Part shown: piece by piece, positions 26,544 to 34,714 of the stretch
Layout of the letters: the number at the start of each line of letters is the position of its first letter
Position numbering within the stretch: the stretch's first letter is position 1
NCBI GenBank assembly: GCA_934700335.1
Contig: CAKUXM010000011.1
Location: 1 to 45,837, forward strand
Length of the DNA: 45,837 bases
Source: an uncultured Candidatus Melainabacteria bacterium
Lineage (GTDB): Bacteria; Cyanobacteriota; Vampirovibrionia; Gastranaerophilales; Gastranaerophilaceae
Direction: 5' to 3'
Program-made: the position numbers and the translations under genes
The notes under the pieces: generated by a model
Databases searched by the model: none
The model's input: only the letters and a program-made list of their open reading frames with translations
What the model was told of the DNA's origin: nothing

Positions 26544-26967
26544 TCCACACCAACCTTTCATCGTTTTGAACATAAGATTTCAAAAGAGGGTGTCCTTGCC
26601 AAGTTTCAGGCATATATAATCTCTTTAAATTATCGTTGCTTTCAAATTTAACACCAAATAAATCGAAAATTTCGCATTCATCAAAATGTGCGCTTTTATA
26701 TAAAGAAACAACTGATTTTATTGAATTAGTTGTAACATTGGTAATCACTTTTACGAACTCATTGCTTTCAGTTGAATATAAGTTATAACAAAGTTGTATA
26801 AATTGACAGTAATCAGTAGCAATGATTTCAGTTAGCATATCAAAACAGATGATATTTCTTGTTTTTAAAAAGCTAATAACGTCGTAAATATCTTTTTCAA
26901 CGTAAATATATTCATCATTTACGAAGATTTCTGGGTAGTATTCTTTTAATAAATCCGTGTTAATCAA
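26536..26967 (-). CDS. nuoC: Complex I 30-kDa subunit NuoC (NdhJ)
   Basis: A 143-residue peripheral-arm subunit. The family signature is near the end: CEIFDLFGVKFESNDNLKR followed by MPETWQGHPLLKSY. It is separate from NuoD, unlike the fused NuoCD of E. coli. The start is a TTG at 26967, supported by a GGGGGTGG ribosome site inside the end of nuoB. Confidence 0.94.
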   Translation of the reverse strand: MINTDLLKEYYPEIFVNDEYIYVEKDIYDVISFLKTRNIICFDMLTEIIATDYCQFIQLCYNLYSTESNEFVKVITNVTTNSIKSVVSLYKSAHFDECEIFDLFGVKFESNDNLKRLYMPETWQGHPLLKSYVQNDERLVWND

Positions 26968-27517
26968 AGTCCACCCCCAATTTTGTTATAGTCAAATCAG
27001 TATCTTTAACTAAAATATCGTTTTCTTCTTTTAAACAAGAAAAATGTTTTGCAACGAACTTATCTCTATCAAGTACAGATTCTTTTTTGATATTTGATTG
27101 AAGCTTCCTAATTGCATCTAAAAGCGCCTCAGGCTTTGGCGGACACATTGGAAGATAAATATCAACAGGGATAATCTTATCAACACCATTAACCACAGAA
27201 TAAGAGTCTGCAAACATTCCGCCACCACATGTGCAAGCACCCATAGCGATTACATATTTAGGCTCAGGCATTTGTTCATACAATTTTAGCAAAGCTGGCG
27301 CCATTTTATGCGTAATAGTACCGGCACAAATTAATAAATCCGCTTGTCTTGGAGAACCTCTAAAAACTTCTGAGCCAAAACGTGCAATATCAAAATCGGC
27401 AGCAGAAGTTTGCATCATTTCAATTCCGCAACAAGAAGTTGCAAAGGTAAGAGGCCAAAGAGAATTAGCCCTACTCCAATTTAAGATATAATCAATACTT
27501 GAAACAATTACATTCAT
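26960..27517 (-). CDS. nuoB: Complex I 20-kDa subunit NuoB (NdhK)
   Basis: NuoB carries the terminal [4Fe-4S] cluster N2 that reduces the quinone. The 185-residue product has the tandem cysteines in ATSCCGIEMMQTS (about 28-40), then CAGTITHKMAP (Cys near 94) and CPPKPEALLDAI (Cys near 145-150); the intervening GACTCGGGMFADSY is also typical. The ATG overlaps the nuoA stop (ATGA). Confidence 0.97.
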   Translation of the reverse strand: MNVIVSSIDYILNWSRANSLWPLTFATSCCGIEMMQTSAADFDIARFGSEVFRGSPRQADLLICAGTITHKMAPALLKLYEQMPEPKYVIAMGACTCGGGMFADSYSVVNGVDKIIPVDIYLPMCPPKPEALLDAIRKLQSNIKKESVLDRDKFVAKHFSCLKEENDILVKDTDLTITKLGVDFD

Positions 27518-27870
27518 TTATTCACCTCTAATAAATTTTTTCTGATTGCATAAATTAATGCAAATAAAAGTATTAAAACGAATAAAAATATTTCAAATAA
27601 GATAAAAATATCGAATTTATTGAACGAAACCGCAAAAGGGAATAAAAATATTGTTTCGACATCAAAAATCAAGAACAAAACCGCAAAATTAAAATATTTT
27701 ACGTCAAATTGAAGTTTTGAATCAGAAAACAATTTCATACCGCATTCATAAATTTCTGACTTTGAATTAGTTTCATTTTTGTAAGCACAAACAATACTTG
27801 CAACTATTGAAGCTATTGCAAATAGTAGTGATAGAATAAAAAAAACAATTATATAAGTCAGCTCTGTCAA
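27514..27870 (-). CDS. nuoA: Complex I subunit NuoA (NdhC)
   Basis: A 118-residue subunit with three membrane helices and the family motif YECGMKLFSDSKLQFDVKYF, then FLIFDVETIFLFPFA. I chose a TTG start at 27870 because GGCGAGGA lies 6-7 bases upstream and the resulting length matches the family; the longer frame from 27954 would put 28 foreign residues at the N-terminus. It is the first gene of the 11-gene operon. A minus-strand TATAAT at 27906-27901, about 30 bases from the start, may be its promoter. The stop codon is TGA. Confidence 0.93.
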   Translation of the reverse strand: MTELTYIIVFFILSLLFAIASIVASIVCAYKNETNSKSEIYECGMKLFSDSKLQFDVKYFNFAVLFLIFDVETIFLFPFAVSFNKFDIFILFEIFLFVLILLFALIYAIRKNLLEVNK

Positions 27871-27959
27871 AATCAATCCTCGCCAGTATGTAATTAATAT
27901 ATTATACAGAAAAATTTCGTGATATAATAGTCTTTGTTGTGATATATTAAGCAAATTTT

Positions 27960-28568
27960 ATGAGAAATTTTTACATTTTAACATTACTCTTCTATCTAGT
28001 ATTTACGCCTAATTTAGCGTATTCACTTGAGGGAGGAATTGAATATGACGGAGTATACATTGATTATACAGCTTTAAACTATAATCAATGGCGCAAAACA
28101 GCTGATTATAATTTTTTGAAAGCTCGTAATGCAAAGACAGAAAATGAACGTCAAATCTACTATTCTCGTGCGGTTGGTGCATATCAAACCATGACAAAAA
28201 TTAACCCTTTTGATCCAATTGTTATGGCAACAATTGGTCATATTTATGGAAAAATGCACAATCGAGTTTATGCAAAAGCTTTTTTGGATAGAGGTTTAAA
28301 TTTAGATTTGAAAAATCCTATCGTAAATTATTATTATGGAATTTTTCATGACGACGAAAGAGATTATAGAAAAGCTAGAAAAAGTTACAATGTAGCATTT
28401 GCAAATGGAATGAAAGCTAATTATGATTTAATAATAAGACTTGCAGTTGTGAATGCTAAACTTGGAGAGTTGGAAAACGCAAAGTATTATTATAATCTTG
28501 CTTATATGCTAAACCCTTCAAAAGAATTAAAAAATAAAATCATCTTATTAGATGAATTAAAAAAATAA
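27960..28568 (+). CDS. Exported TPR-like repeat protein
   Basis: A 202-residue protein with a signal peptide (MRNFYILTLLFYLVFTPNLAYS). The mature part is helical. From about residue 75 on it shows helix-turn-helix repeats of TPR type (AYQTMTKINPFDP, AFLDRGLNLDLKNP, ARKSYNVAFANG, AKYYYNLAYMLNPSKE). TPR domains usually act as protein-binding scaffolds, here probably in the periplasm. No specific partner can be named. It is divergent from the nuo operon and lies 55 bases before the GHL10 gene, with which it may be co-transcribed. The ATG has no clear ribosome site. Confidence 0.8.
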   Translation: MRNFYILTLLFYLVFTPNLAYSLEGGIEYDGVYIDYTALNYNQWRKTADYNFLKARNAKTENERQIYYSRAVGAYQTMTKINPFDPIVMATIGHIYGKMHNRVYAKAFLDRGLNLDLKNPIVNYYYGIFHDDERDYRKARKSYNVAFANGMKANYDLIIRLAVVNAKLGELENAKYYYNLAYMLNPSKELKNKIILLDELKK

Positions 28569-28623
28569 TTATAGTTATATCATAATATATAATTATAAGA
28601 TTAGGGAATGGGGATTGAATTAA

Positions 28624-30453
28624 ATGTTTAAAAAAGTACGTTTAGTTTTAATATGTTTATTAGCGTTGCAAATGTTTATACCCGCACTTGCGAAGGGTAA
28701 TAGCGATTGCAGTAAAAATGCGTGGGAAGAATATCAACCAAAAAAACATGAAGTTATATTTTCACAAGAATTGTTTAAAATTAATGCAATTGACCCTAAT
28801 ACATATACAAACCCAAGCGGTAGTAGCTTTCCGGGTGTTAGAGGTGCTAACCAATTAGTAATTTATACTCCAAAATTCGGAACATCAACAGAAACAAATG
28901 AATACGGTGGAGAAGCTATTGTACAAGGTAATACAGTTGTAAGTCTTAGTGGTGCAGATTCACTAATTCCTAAGGACGGATTTGTGATTAGTGGTCATGG
29001 TCGTGCTAAGAAATGGATGAACGAAAACCTTATGGTAGGAACAAAGATTTATATTGATAAATATAATAAAACTATAACCGCTTATATCACTTCTGAAAGC
29101 TTTATTTATGATGCTCAAGAAAAGATTAAAGAAGCTAATTCTATGATTAATTATTATGAAAGCAATCTTTTAAATTATGATTCATCATTGCCAAAAGCCT
29201 ATATCTCAAGAGCCAATTATTTCTTAAAAAGAGCTAAATTTAGCCCAAGAAATGTACAAAAATATTCAACTTTATCAATTGAACATGCAAATGGTGCAAT
29301 TGCATCATCTGTTCCATTCAAAGAAAGTGAGTTAAAAGGGGTTTGGATTAGACCAACTGCGACTTCAAAAACTGCTATCATTAATACTTTAAATGATATG
29401 CAAAAAACAGGTATTAATAATATATTCCTAGAAACTTTCTATCACGGTAAAACAATTTATCCAAGTAATGTAATGAGAAGCTATGGATTTACTCCTCAAT
29501 ATGAGTATTTTACAGGCTTTGATCCGCTTAGAATTTGGATTCAAGAAGCTCACAAACGAAATATAAAAGTAAATATTTGGTTTGAAAGTTTTTATGTTGG
29601 TAATAAAGTTCCAACAGACTATCCTGACTCTATTTTGGCTAAAAAGCCAGAATGGGCAAATGTTAACAGACGTAATGCAAACAAATCTGGATTACACCCA
29701 TCATTATCTGAACACAACGGATATTTTTTAGATCCTGCAAATCCTGAGGTACAAGAGTTTGCACTATCTTTAATCAAAGAAATTATTATTAACTATAGAC
29801 CAGACGGTATAAATCTTGATTACATCAGATACCCGCAATCTATTTCAAGTGGTTATGCTGGATATATCGATTCTAATTGGGGTTATACAAAATATGCAAG
29901 AGAAGAATTCAAAGGTCTTTATGGCATTGACCCTTATGACATAACTTCAAAAGATTCCCGCTGGGATTTATGGAGCAGATATAGACAAAACAAAATTGAA
30001 CAAATGGTTCAAAAGGTTAGCTGTATATGCCGTTCAAATAAGGTATTATTCACAGCAGTTGTCTTTCCAAACCTAAATCAAGCTACAGCCGTAAAACAAC
30101 AAAACTGGGCGAAATGGGCACAATCAGGTCTGGTTGACGGTTTTACACCATTATTTTTAACTTGCGATCCTAAAACCATGAAACAAATGGTTTACGATTT
30201 TAGAAAACATATTTGCAATACAAATACAAAACTTTATGCAGGCTTATTTGTAACATTTATGGGTGGTGCTGAAGAAGATTTAATAAGACAAGTTCATGAG
30301 ACTAGAAAAGTGAATTTAGGTGGTGTAATTATATTTGACTATGCTCACTTTGCAGAGAAATATAAGAAAATTCTATCTTGCAGTGCATTTGATTCATCTC
30401 AATGCAAGGTTTCAGTACCTAGAAATGTAAGTTCATACAAAACTAATAAATAG
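28624..30453 (+). CDS. Exported GHL10-type glycoside hydrolase-like protein
   Basis: A 609-residue protein with a signal peptide (MFKKVRLVLICLLALQMFIPALA). The catalytic-like region at about 235-530 matches the DUF187/GHL10 barrel: LKGVWIRPTATSK, the NNIFLETFYHG strand, VNIWFESFYVGN, HPSLSEHNGYFLDPANPEVQ and GINLDYIRYP. Proteins of this family are thought to act on cell-wall or envelope glycans, though few are characterised. The N-terminal about 200 residues contain a domain with VISGHGRAKKWMNENL that I do not recognise with certainty. GGGGA provides a ribosome site. The stop codon is directly followed by the start of the mini zinc-ribbon gene. Confidence 0.87.
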   Translation: MFKKVRLVLICLLALQMFIPALAKGNSDCSKNAWEEYQPKKHEVIFSQELFKINAIDPNTYTNPSGSSFPGVRGANQLVIYTPKFGTSTETNEYGGEAIVQGNTVVSLSGADSLIPKDGFVISGHGRAKKWMNENLMVGTKIYIDKYNKTITAYITSESFIYDAQEKIKEANSMINYYESNLLNYDSSLPKAYISRANYFLKRAKFSPRNVQKYSTLSIEHANGAIASSVPFKESELKGVWIRPTATSKTAIINTLNDMQKTGINNIFLETFYHGKTIYPSNVMRSYGFTPQYEYFTGFDPLRIWIQEAHKRNIKVNIWFESFYVGNKVPTDYPDSILAKKPEWANVNRRNANKSGLHPSLSEHNGYFLDPANPEVQEFALSLIKEIIINYRPDGINLDYIRYPQSISSGYAGYIDSNWGYTKYAREEFKGLYGIDPYDITSKDSRWDLWSRYRQNKIEQMVQKVSCICRSNKVLFTAVVFPNLNQATAVKQQNWAKWAQSGLVDGFTPLFLTCDPKTMKQMVYDFRKHICNTNTKLYAGLFVTFMGGAEEDLIRQVHETRKVNLGGVIIFDYAHFAEKYKKILSCSAFDSSQCKVSVPRNVSSYKTNK

Positions 30454-30462
30454 GTGATTATT

Positions 30463-30666
30463 ATGTGCGATGAAGAAAACAACGAACAAAAACGTGAAAA
30501 AAGACAATTCTTAGGTATTACATTTGAATGTTGTAATGTTTATGCAAGAATTTATAAAAATAAAGATGGGACAGCATACGTAGGTCGATGCCCTCGTTGT
30601 ATGCGACCAATTAGAATACCAATAGGTGAGGGCGGAACAGGACAAAGATTTTTTAGAGGTAGATAA
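30463..30666 (+). CDS. Mini zinc-ribbon protein
   Basis: A 67-residue cytoplasmic protein. I chose the ATG at 30463 because AGGTGA sits about 6 bases upstream, rather than the GTG at 30454. It has a charged N-terminus, then tandem cysteines in FECCNVYARIY and a CPRC pair (GRCPRCMRPIRIP), which look like a small zinc-binding fold, and a Gly/Arg-rich tail (GEGGTGQRFFRGR). The function is unknown. It is tightly placed between the GHL10 gene and the peptidase gene, 1-9 bases on either side, so the three probably form one operon. Confidence 0.78.
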   Translation: MCDEENNEQKREKRQFLGITFECCNVYARIYKNKDGTAYVGRCPRCMRPIRIPIGEGGTGQRFFRGR

Positions 30667-30667
30667 C

Positions 30668-31819
30668 ATGGAAAAACTTAGAAAAGAACACGAATTAATC
30701 GACATTTTTTACAATTTAACAAGTATTCCTTCCCCTTCTCTACATGAAGAAAAAGTCGTAGATTGGGTTAGAGACTTTTGTAAAAAAGAAGGTTTAAAAT
30801 TTATGACCGATAGCTACAACAATGTAGTTATTAAATTACCGGCAACAGACAGTTCAAAACCAATGATGGCTTTGTCATCTCACATGGACGTAGTTGGTGA
30901 TGATTCACCAGTTACACCTATTTTAGATGGAGATTTTATTCACGCTAACAATAGAACACTTGGCGGAGACGATAAATTCGGAATGTCAGCTGCGTTAAAG
31001 TTATTGAAAGATACTAAAAATTCAGACATGAAACACGGCGGACTTGAAGTTGTATTCACAAGAGATGAAGAAAACGGCATGAGCGGTATTCACAACTTTG
31101 ATTTTAACAACTTAGACTCAAAATACGTAATAGTTTGTGATGCTGACGAATTCGGAGTACTGCAAGTTTCTGGCGCAAGCTACTGCAACGGTCATGTTGA
31201 AATTAATTGTAAAGGCGGACACTCAGGTATCGAAATTGCTGATAAAACAAAACCTAATGCAGCAAAATTAATTGCAGAACTTTGTAATGAAATTCCTCAA
31301 GGTGTTTATTACGCTGATGAGACTGGTGTCGTAACATCAATTAATCTTGGTGGTATTAAAGCAGGTGATATTAAAGTTACAAATGTTTTAAATCCTCACT
31401 CAGAAGCTTCTTATTCTATTCGTAGCGCTGATTTAGCAAAAGAAAATGAACTAATCGACAAAGTTATGAAAATTGTTGATAAATTCAACCAAAAATATGA
31501 AGGTATTGCTAAAGCAGATGCAGTATTTAAACAAAAAATGCCAGCTTTTGAAAAATCAAATGATACTTATATTCCAGAAGTATTTGAAAAAGCCGCACAA
31601 AAACTTGGAGTAAAGTATGAAATTAATTCCTTCCACGCAGGTGCTGAAACTCATATTTATTGCCAACACAAAAATGCAAAAGGTGAAACATTTATACCTT
31701 TCTTACTTGGTCTTGCAGACTTGTACAATATGCACTCTGCAGACGAAAAAATTGATTATAAAAGCTTTTTAAAAGGCTACGATTTATTAAAGGAATTTTT
31801 CTTCCAATTCAACAAATAA
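30668..31819 (+). CDS. PepT-like M20 metallopeptidase
   Basis: A 383-residue M20-family di-/tripeptidase or related amidohydrolase. The ATG at 30668 is supported by AGAGGTAG upstream; the longer frame is not. Two-zinc site motifs are visible: SSHMDVVGD (His-x-Asp), LGGDDKFG with the bridging Asp, the catalytic-base RDEENGMSG, the CDADEFG and a final HSADEKIDY. The lid/dimerisation domain lies in the middle (about 175-290). This fits peptidase T most closely, though PepT is usually slightly longer (about 410). Its last 33 bases overlap the end of convergent tmk. Confidence 0.88.
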   Translation: MEKLRKEHELIDIFYNLTSIPSPSLHEEKVVDWVRDFCKKEGLKFMTDSYNNVVIKLPATDSSKPMMALSSHMDVVGDDSPVTPILDGDFIHANNRTLGGDDKFGMSAALKLLKDTKNSDMKHGGLEVVFTRDEENGMSGIHNFDFNNLDSKYVIVCDADEFGVLQVSGASYCNGHVEINCKGGHSGIEIADKTKPNAAKLIAELCNEIPQGVYYADETGVVTSINLGGIKAGDIKVTNVLNPHSEASYSIRSADLAKENELIDKVMKIVDKFNQKYEGIAKADAVFKQKMPAFEKSNDTYIPEVFEKAAQKLGVKYEINSFHAGAETHIYCQHKNAKGETFIPFLLGLADLYNMHSADEKIDYKSFLKGYDLLKEFFFQFNK

Positions 31820-32410
31820 ATCAACAACCTTAGAATGAATATTTTCAATTGAATCGACCGAGTTAATTACTTTAACTCGGTTTGGTTCTTTTTTAGCTAT
31901 TTCTAAATAGCCATTACGAACTCTTTCAAAAAACTCTTTACCGGCTGATTCCATTCTGTCTTTATGAGAGCCAACTCTTGCCATTGATGTTTCAACATCT
32001 ATATCAAAAACGTATGTTAAATCAGGTTTTAAACCACTTGTGGCAATATTATTTAACATATTAATTCTTTCAACATCAAGTTGTCTACCATAACCTTGAT
32101 ATGCAACAGAAGAATCGGTATGTCTATCTGAAATTACAATTTTACCAGCCTCTACATTTTTACGAACAATAATATCAACATTTTGAGCTCTGTCAGCTAA
32201 AAATAAAAAGGATTCGCATACAGAAGAAACTTCGCCATCATAATCAAGCAATAAACCTCTTATTTTTTCACCTAAACCTTTACAACCAGGTTCACGAGTT
32301 AAAACAACCTCATAACCTTTTTTTTGTAAATACTCAACAAGAAGATTAATTTGTGTTGTTTTTCCACAACCATCTTGACCTTCAAATGTAATAAACATAC
32401 CTTTTTTCAT
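31787..32410 (-). CDS. tmk: Thymidylate kinase
   Basis: Tmk phosphorylates dTMP to dTDP, an essential step for DNA synthesis. The 207-residue product has the P-loop FEGQDGCGKTTQ (about 8-19), the TREPG motif that binds the dTMP, the base-recognising DRHTDSSVAYQGYGR and the LID area around KDRMESAG. An AGGAG ribosome site precedes the ATG. The end overlaps the peptidase gene by 33 bases. The rplA terminator lies just upstream, so tmk must have its own promoter or depend on read-through. Confidence 0.96.
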   Translation of the reverse strand: MKKGMFITFEGQDGCGKTTQINLLVEYLQKKGYEVVLTREPGCKGLGEKIRGLLLDYDGEVSSVCESFLFLADRAQNVDIIVRKNVEAGKIVISDRHTDSSVAYQGYGRQLDVERINMLNNIATSGLKPDLTYVFDIDVETSMARVGSHKDRMESAGKEFFERVRNGYLEIAKKEPNRVKVINSVDSIENIHSKVVDLFVELEEKFL

Positions 32411-32434
32411 AATATACTCCTAAAAAATAATAAA

Positions 32435-32464
32435 AAAAGGCGGGAACAAAAGTTCCCGCCTTTT
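32435..32464 (-). terminator. Terminator of the secE-nusG-rplKA cluster
   Basis: A perfect 13-bp stem (AAAAGGCGGGAAC and its complement), a 4-base loop, and on the minus strand a run of Ts. It lies 11 bases after the rplA stop and before the tmk start, so the ribosomal cluster ends here and does not continue into rplJL. Confidence 0.93.
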
Positions 32465-32475
32465 AATAAGAATTA

Positions 32476-33201
32476 TTAGCCAATAACTTCTCTAACTTCT
32501 GTAGCTAAGTTTTTAGCATCTAATTTAATACCAGGACCCATTGTTGTAGTCAAGTAAACTGACTTAACATAAGTACCTTTAGCTGAAGCAGGTTTAGCTC
32601 TCAAGATAGCATCTGCAAGAGTTGCAAAGTTCTTAACTAAATCTTCTTCTGAGAATTGAATTTTACCGATAGGGCAGTGAATCATACCTTGTTTATCAGC
32701 TCTGAATTCAACTTTACCAGCTTTAGCATCTTTAACTGCTGCAGCAACGTCTAAAGTAACAGTACCTGTTTTTGGGTTTGGCATCAAGCCTTTAGGACCT
32801 AAAACACGACCTAACTTACCAAGCATGCCCATACAATCTGGTGTAGCAATTAATGTATCAAATTCGAACCAACCGCCTTCGATTTTTTCAATAATTTCTT
32901 CAGCACCAGCTGCATCAGCACCTGCATTTAAAGCTTCAGTTGCTTTAGCACCTTTAGCAATAACGCATACTCTAACAGTTTTACCTAGACCTGCTGGTAA
33001 TACTGTTGTTGAGCGTACTTGTTGGTCTGCGTGTTTTACTTCAATACCTAAACGCATATGACATTCAACTGTTTCATTGAATTTTGAAACTTCACTTGAA
33101 ATTTCTTTTAATTTTTTTATAGCATCAACTGCTGTAGATGGTTGTTCAAAACCTTCTAGCATTTCAGCCATTTTCTTTTGTTTTTTTGTTAATTTTGCCA
33201 T
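32476..33201 (-). CDS. rplA: 50S ribosomal protein L1
   Basis: L1 binds helices 76-78 of 23S rRNA and forms the mobile L1 stalk that helps release E-site tRNA; in many bacteria it also represses its own operon by binding the mRNA leader. The 241-residue product has normal length, with VRSTTVLPAGLGKTVRV, the MGMLGKLGRVLGPKGLMPNPKTGTVT region, and the C-terminal TTTMGPGIKLD. GAAAGGA is the ribosome site. The 58-base gap to rplK contains a leader motif similar to the one in front of rplK. Confidence 0.97.
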   Translation of the reverse strand: MAKLTKKQKKMAEMLEGFEQPSTAVDAIKKLKEISSEVSKFNETVECHMRLGIEVKHADQQVRSTTVLPAGLGKTVRVCVIAKGAKATEALNAGADAAGAEEIIEKIEGGWFEFDTLIATPDCMGMLGKLGRVLGPKGLMPNPKTGTVTLDVAAAVKDAKAGKVEFRADKQGMIHCPIGKIQFSEEDLVKNFATLADAILRAKPASAKGTYVKSVYLTTTMGPGIKLDAKNLATEVREVIG

Positions 33202-33247
33202 TTTAAATTTTCCTTTCGTGGTATTAACGGACTAAAAAGTCCTTCCA
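33202..33247 (-). promoter_or_regulatory. rplA leader motif, candidate r-protein site
   Basis: In the mRNA sense this reads TGGAAGG(ACT...) with hairpin GGACT/AGTCC (33242-33229), then CCGTTAATACCAC and GAAAGGA, the ribosome site. Almost the same order of elements is found before rplK, with a different but still paired hairpin. Function as an L1 autoregulatory site is inferred, not shown. Confidence 0.5.
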
Positions 33248-33259
33248 GTCTAAGTATAA

Positions 33260-33688
33260 CTAGTCTTCTTTAACTGTTACACCCATAGCTCTACATGAGC
33301 CTTTAATCATCTCAACTGCTGCGTCCATTGTTGTTGCATTCAAATCGTTCATTTTAATTTTAGCGATTTCTTCCAATTGAGCTCTTGTAATTTCACCAAC
33401 TTTATCCTTATTTGGAACTGATGAACCTTTAGGAATATTTAATGCTTTTTTAATTAACACTGGAGCTGGTGGTGATTTGATGATAAAAGAGAAACTTCTA
33501 TCTTCATAAACATCAATAATTACAGGGATAATATAACCTGCTTGAGATTCAGTTTTAGCATTGAATTGCTTACAAAAATCCATGATATTAACACCGTGTT
33601 GACCTAAAGCAGGACCAACTGGTGGTGATGGATTAGCTTTACCGGCTTGAATTTGAAGCTTAATTTTGCCTACTACTTTTTTTGCCAT
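33260..33688 (-). CDS. rplK: 50S ribosomal protein L11
   Basis: L11 sits at the base of the GTPase-associated centre. The 142-residue product begins MAKKVVGKIKLQ; I start it at 33688, after AGAAAGGA, rather than at the in-frame upstream codon at 33733 that gives 15 extra residues overlapping the leader motif. Family motifs are PPVGPALGQHGVNIMDFCK near the N-terminus (with the Pro-rich factor-binding face) and the rRNA-binding C-terminal domain with AAVEMIKGSCRAMGV. Length is standard. Confidence 0.97.
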   Translation of the reverse strand: MAKKVVGKIKLQIQAGKANPSPPVGPALGQHGVNIMDFCKQFNAKTESQAGYIIPVIIDVYEDRSFSFIIKSPPAPVLIKKALNIPKGSSVPNKDKVGEITRAQLEEIAKIKMNDLNATTMDAAVEMIKGSCRAMGVTVKED

Positions 33689-33732
33689 TTTATTTTTCCT
33701 TTCTGTGGTCAAACGGGGACTTTCCCCTTCCA
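33689..33732 (-). promoter_or_regulatory. rplK leader motif, candidate r-protein site
   Basis: In mRNA sense: TGGAA, hairpin GGGGA/TCCCC (33727-33715), CCGTTTGACCAC, then AGAAAGGA. It aligns with the leader before rplA outside and around the hairpin. It fills the whole gap between the nusG stop and the rplK ATG. Confidence 0.5.
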
Positions 33733-33736
33733 CTCA

Positions 33737-34387
33737 TTATAATTTTTGAATTTGTTTGTATTCTAATTCAACTGGAGTTTCACGTCCAAAGATTGAAACG
33801 TTAGCACGTAATTTAGCTTTATCTGGGTAAACTTCTGTGATTTCACCAACGAATTCAGCAAACGGACCAGAAATAATACGTACTTGATCGCCAGCTTTAA
33901 CGTCAAGTTCAATTTTTTGTACTTGAGTATCTGTTCTGTGAATAATTCTTTTGATTTCACTTTCTTTAGCTGGAATAGGTTTTTTAGCTGAACCAACAAA
34001 CTTTGTAACACCTGATGTATGTCTTACAACATACCAGCTATCTTCGTCCATAATCATTTCAACTAATACATAACCTGGAAATATTTTTTCATCTTTTTCT
34101 TGTTTCTTTCCACCTTTAACTTGAGTTACAGTTTTTTGTGGAACTTCAATTCTAAAAATTTTATCAGCCATGTTCATATATTCGATACGTTTTTCAAGGT
34201 TAACTTTAACCTTGTTTTCATAACCAGAATATGTGTGAACGATGTACCAACGTTTTTTATTATCTTTTTTAGAAGGTTTTTCATCAGCTGTTTCAACTTG
34301 AGCAACTTCAGCAGGAGTTTCAGCCTCTGTTTCAACAGTATCTACTGTTTCTTCTACTAATTCTTCATCTAATTTTTTATCTGTCAT
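33737..34387 (-). CDS. nusG: Transcription termination/antitermination factor NusG
   Basis: NusG binds RNA polymerase and links it to Rho or to the ribosome. The NGN domain starts at about residue 46 (RWYIVHTYSGYENKVK) and the KOW domain is at about 160-216 (GDQVRIISGPFAEFVGEI). Before the NGN domain there is an acidic, Glu/Thr/Ala-rich extension of about 45 residues, an addition also known in some other NusG proteins. The total length of 216 exceeds the usual about 180 for this reason. It is followed by rplK after a short leader. Confidence 0.96.
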   Translation of the reverse strand: MTDKKLDEELVEETVDTVETEAETPAEVAQVETADEKPSKKDNKKRWYIVHTYSGYENKVKVNLEKRIEYMNMADKIFRIEVPQKTVTQVKGGKKQEKDEKIFPGYVLVEMIMDEDSWYVVRHTSGVTKFVGSAKKPIPAKESEIKRIIHRTDTQVQKIELDVKAGDQVRIISGPFAEFVGEITEVYPDKAKLRANVSIFGRETPVELEYKQIQKL

Positions 34388-34399
34388 AAATCCACCTAA

Positions 34400-34600
34400 T
34401 TATTTGATAGGTATTAAACCTAAAAGTCCTTTAAAAACTAAGTCAATAAGATAAACACTAATAGTAAAAATAGCAACAATAGCCACAACAAATGCAGTTT
34501 CCGCAATTACTTGATTTTTTTCTGGCCAAATAATTTTACTCCACTCAGATTTAACACCTTTAAAGTATGTAACTATTGAATTAATTGTATTGTTCATCAT
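34400..34600 (-). CDS. secE: Preprotein translocase subunit SecE
   Basis: SecE clamps SecY in the inner-membrane protein channel. The 66-residue product is the short one-helix form: amphipathic segment SIVTYFKGVKSEWSKIIWPEKNQV, with the conserved W-P pair, and a membrane helix AFVVAIVAIFTISVYLIDLVF. I start at the ATG at 34600, with AAGGTTGAG upstream; the next ATG at 34597 is equally possible. The longer frame to 34654 would run into the tRNA-Trp gene and is not real. Confidence 0.92.
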   Translation of the reverse strand: MMNNTINSIVTYFKGVKSEWSKIIWPEKNQVIAETAFVVAIVAIFTISVYLIDLVFKGLLGLIPIK

Positions 34601-34624
34601 CTCAACCTTTAAATTTGAACGACT

Positions 34625-34697
34625 CGCGCCCTGAAGGACTCGAACCCTCGACATCCGGTTTTGGAGACCGACGTTCTACCAACTGAACTAAGGACGC
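34625..34697 (-). tRNA. trnW: tRNA-Trp (CCA)
   Basis: A 73-base tRNA whose acceptor stem pairs GCGTCCT with AGGGCGC (one G-U), with D arm TTAGTTCAGTTGGTAGAAC, anticodon loop CTCCAAA carrying CCA, and T arm GAGGGTTCGAGTCCTTC. The discriminator base is G, as is usual for tRNA-Trp. The CCA end is not encoded. Its position between rpmG and secE is a widespread bacterial arrangement. Confidence 0.97.
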
Positions 34698-34714
34698 AAT
34701 CGTCGATAACTAAA

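Noticed and set aside
27514..27516. Recoding of TGA as tryptophan
   Set aside because: TGA ends nuoA at the expected family length, and the tRNA-Trp seen has a CCA anticodon, so TGA acts as a stop.
34601..34654. N-terminal extension of SecE
   Set aside because: The extra 18 codons run into the T and acceptor arms of tRNA-Trp; the ATG at 34600 has its own ribosome site and gives normal SecE length.
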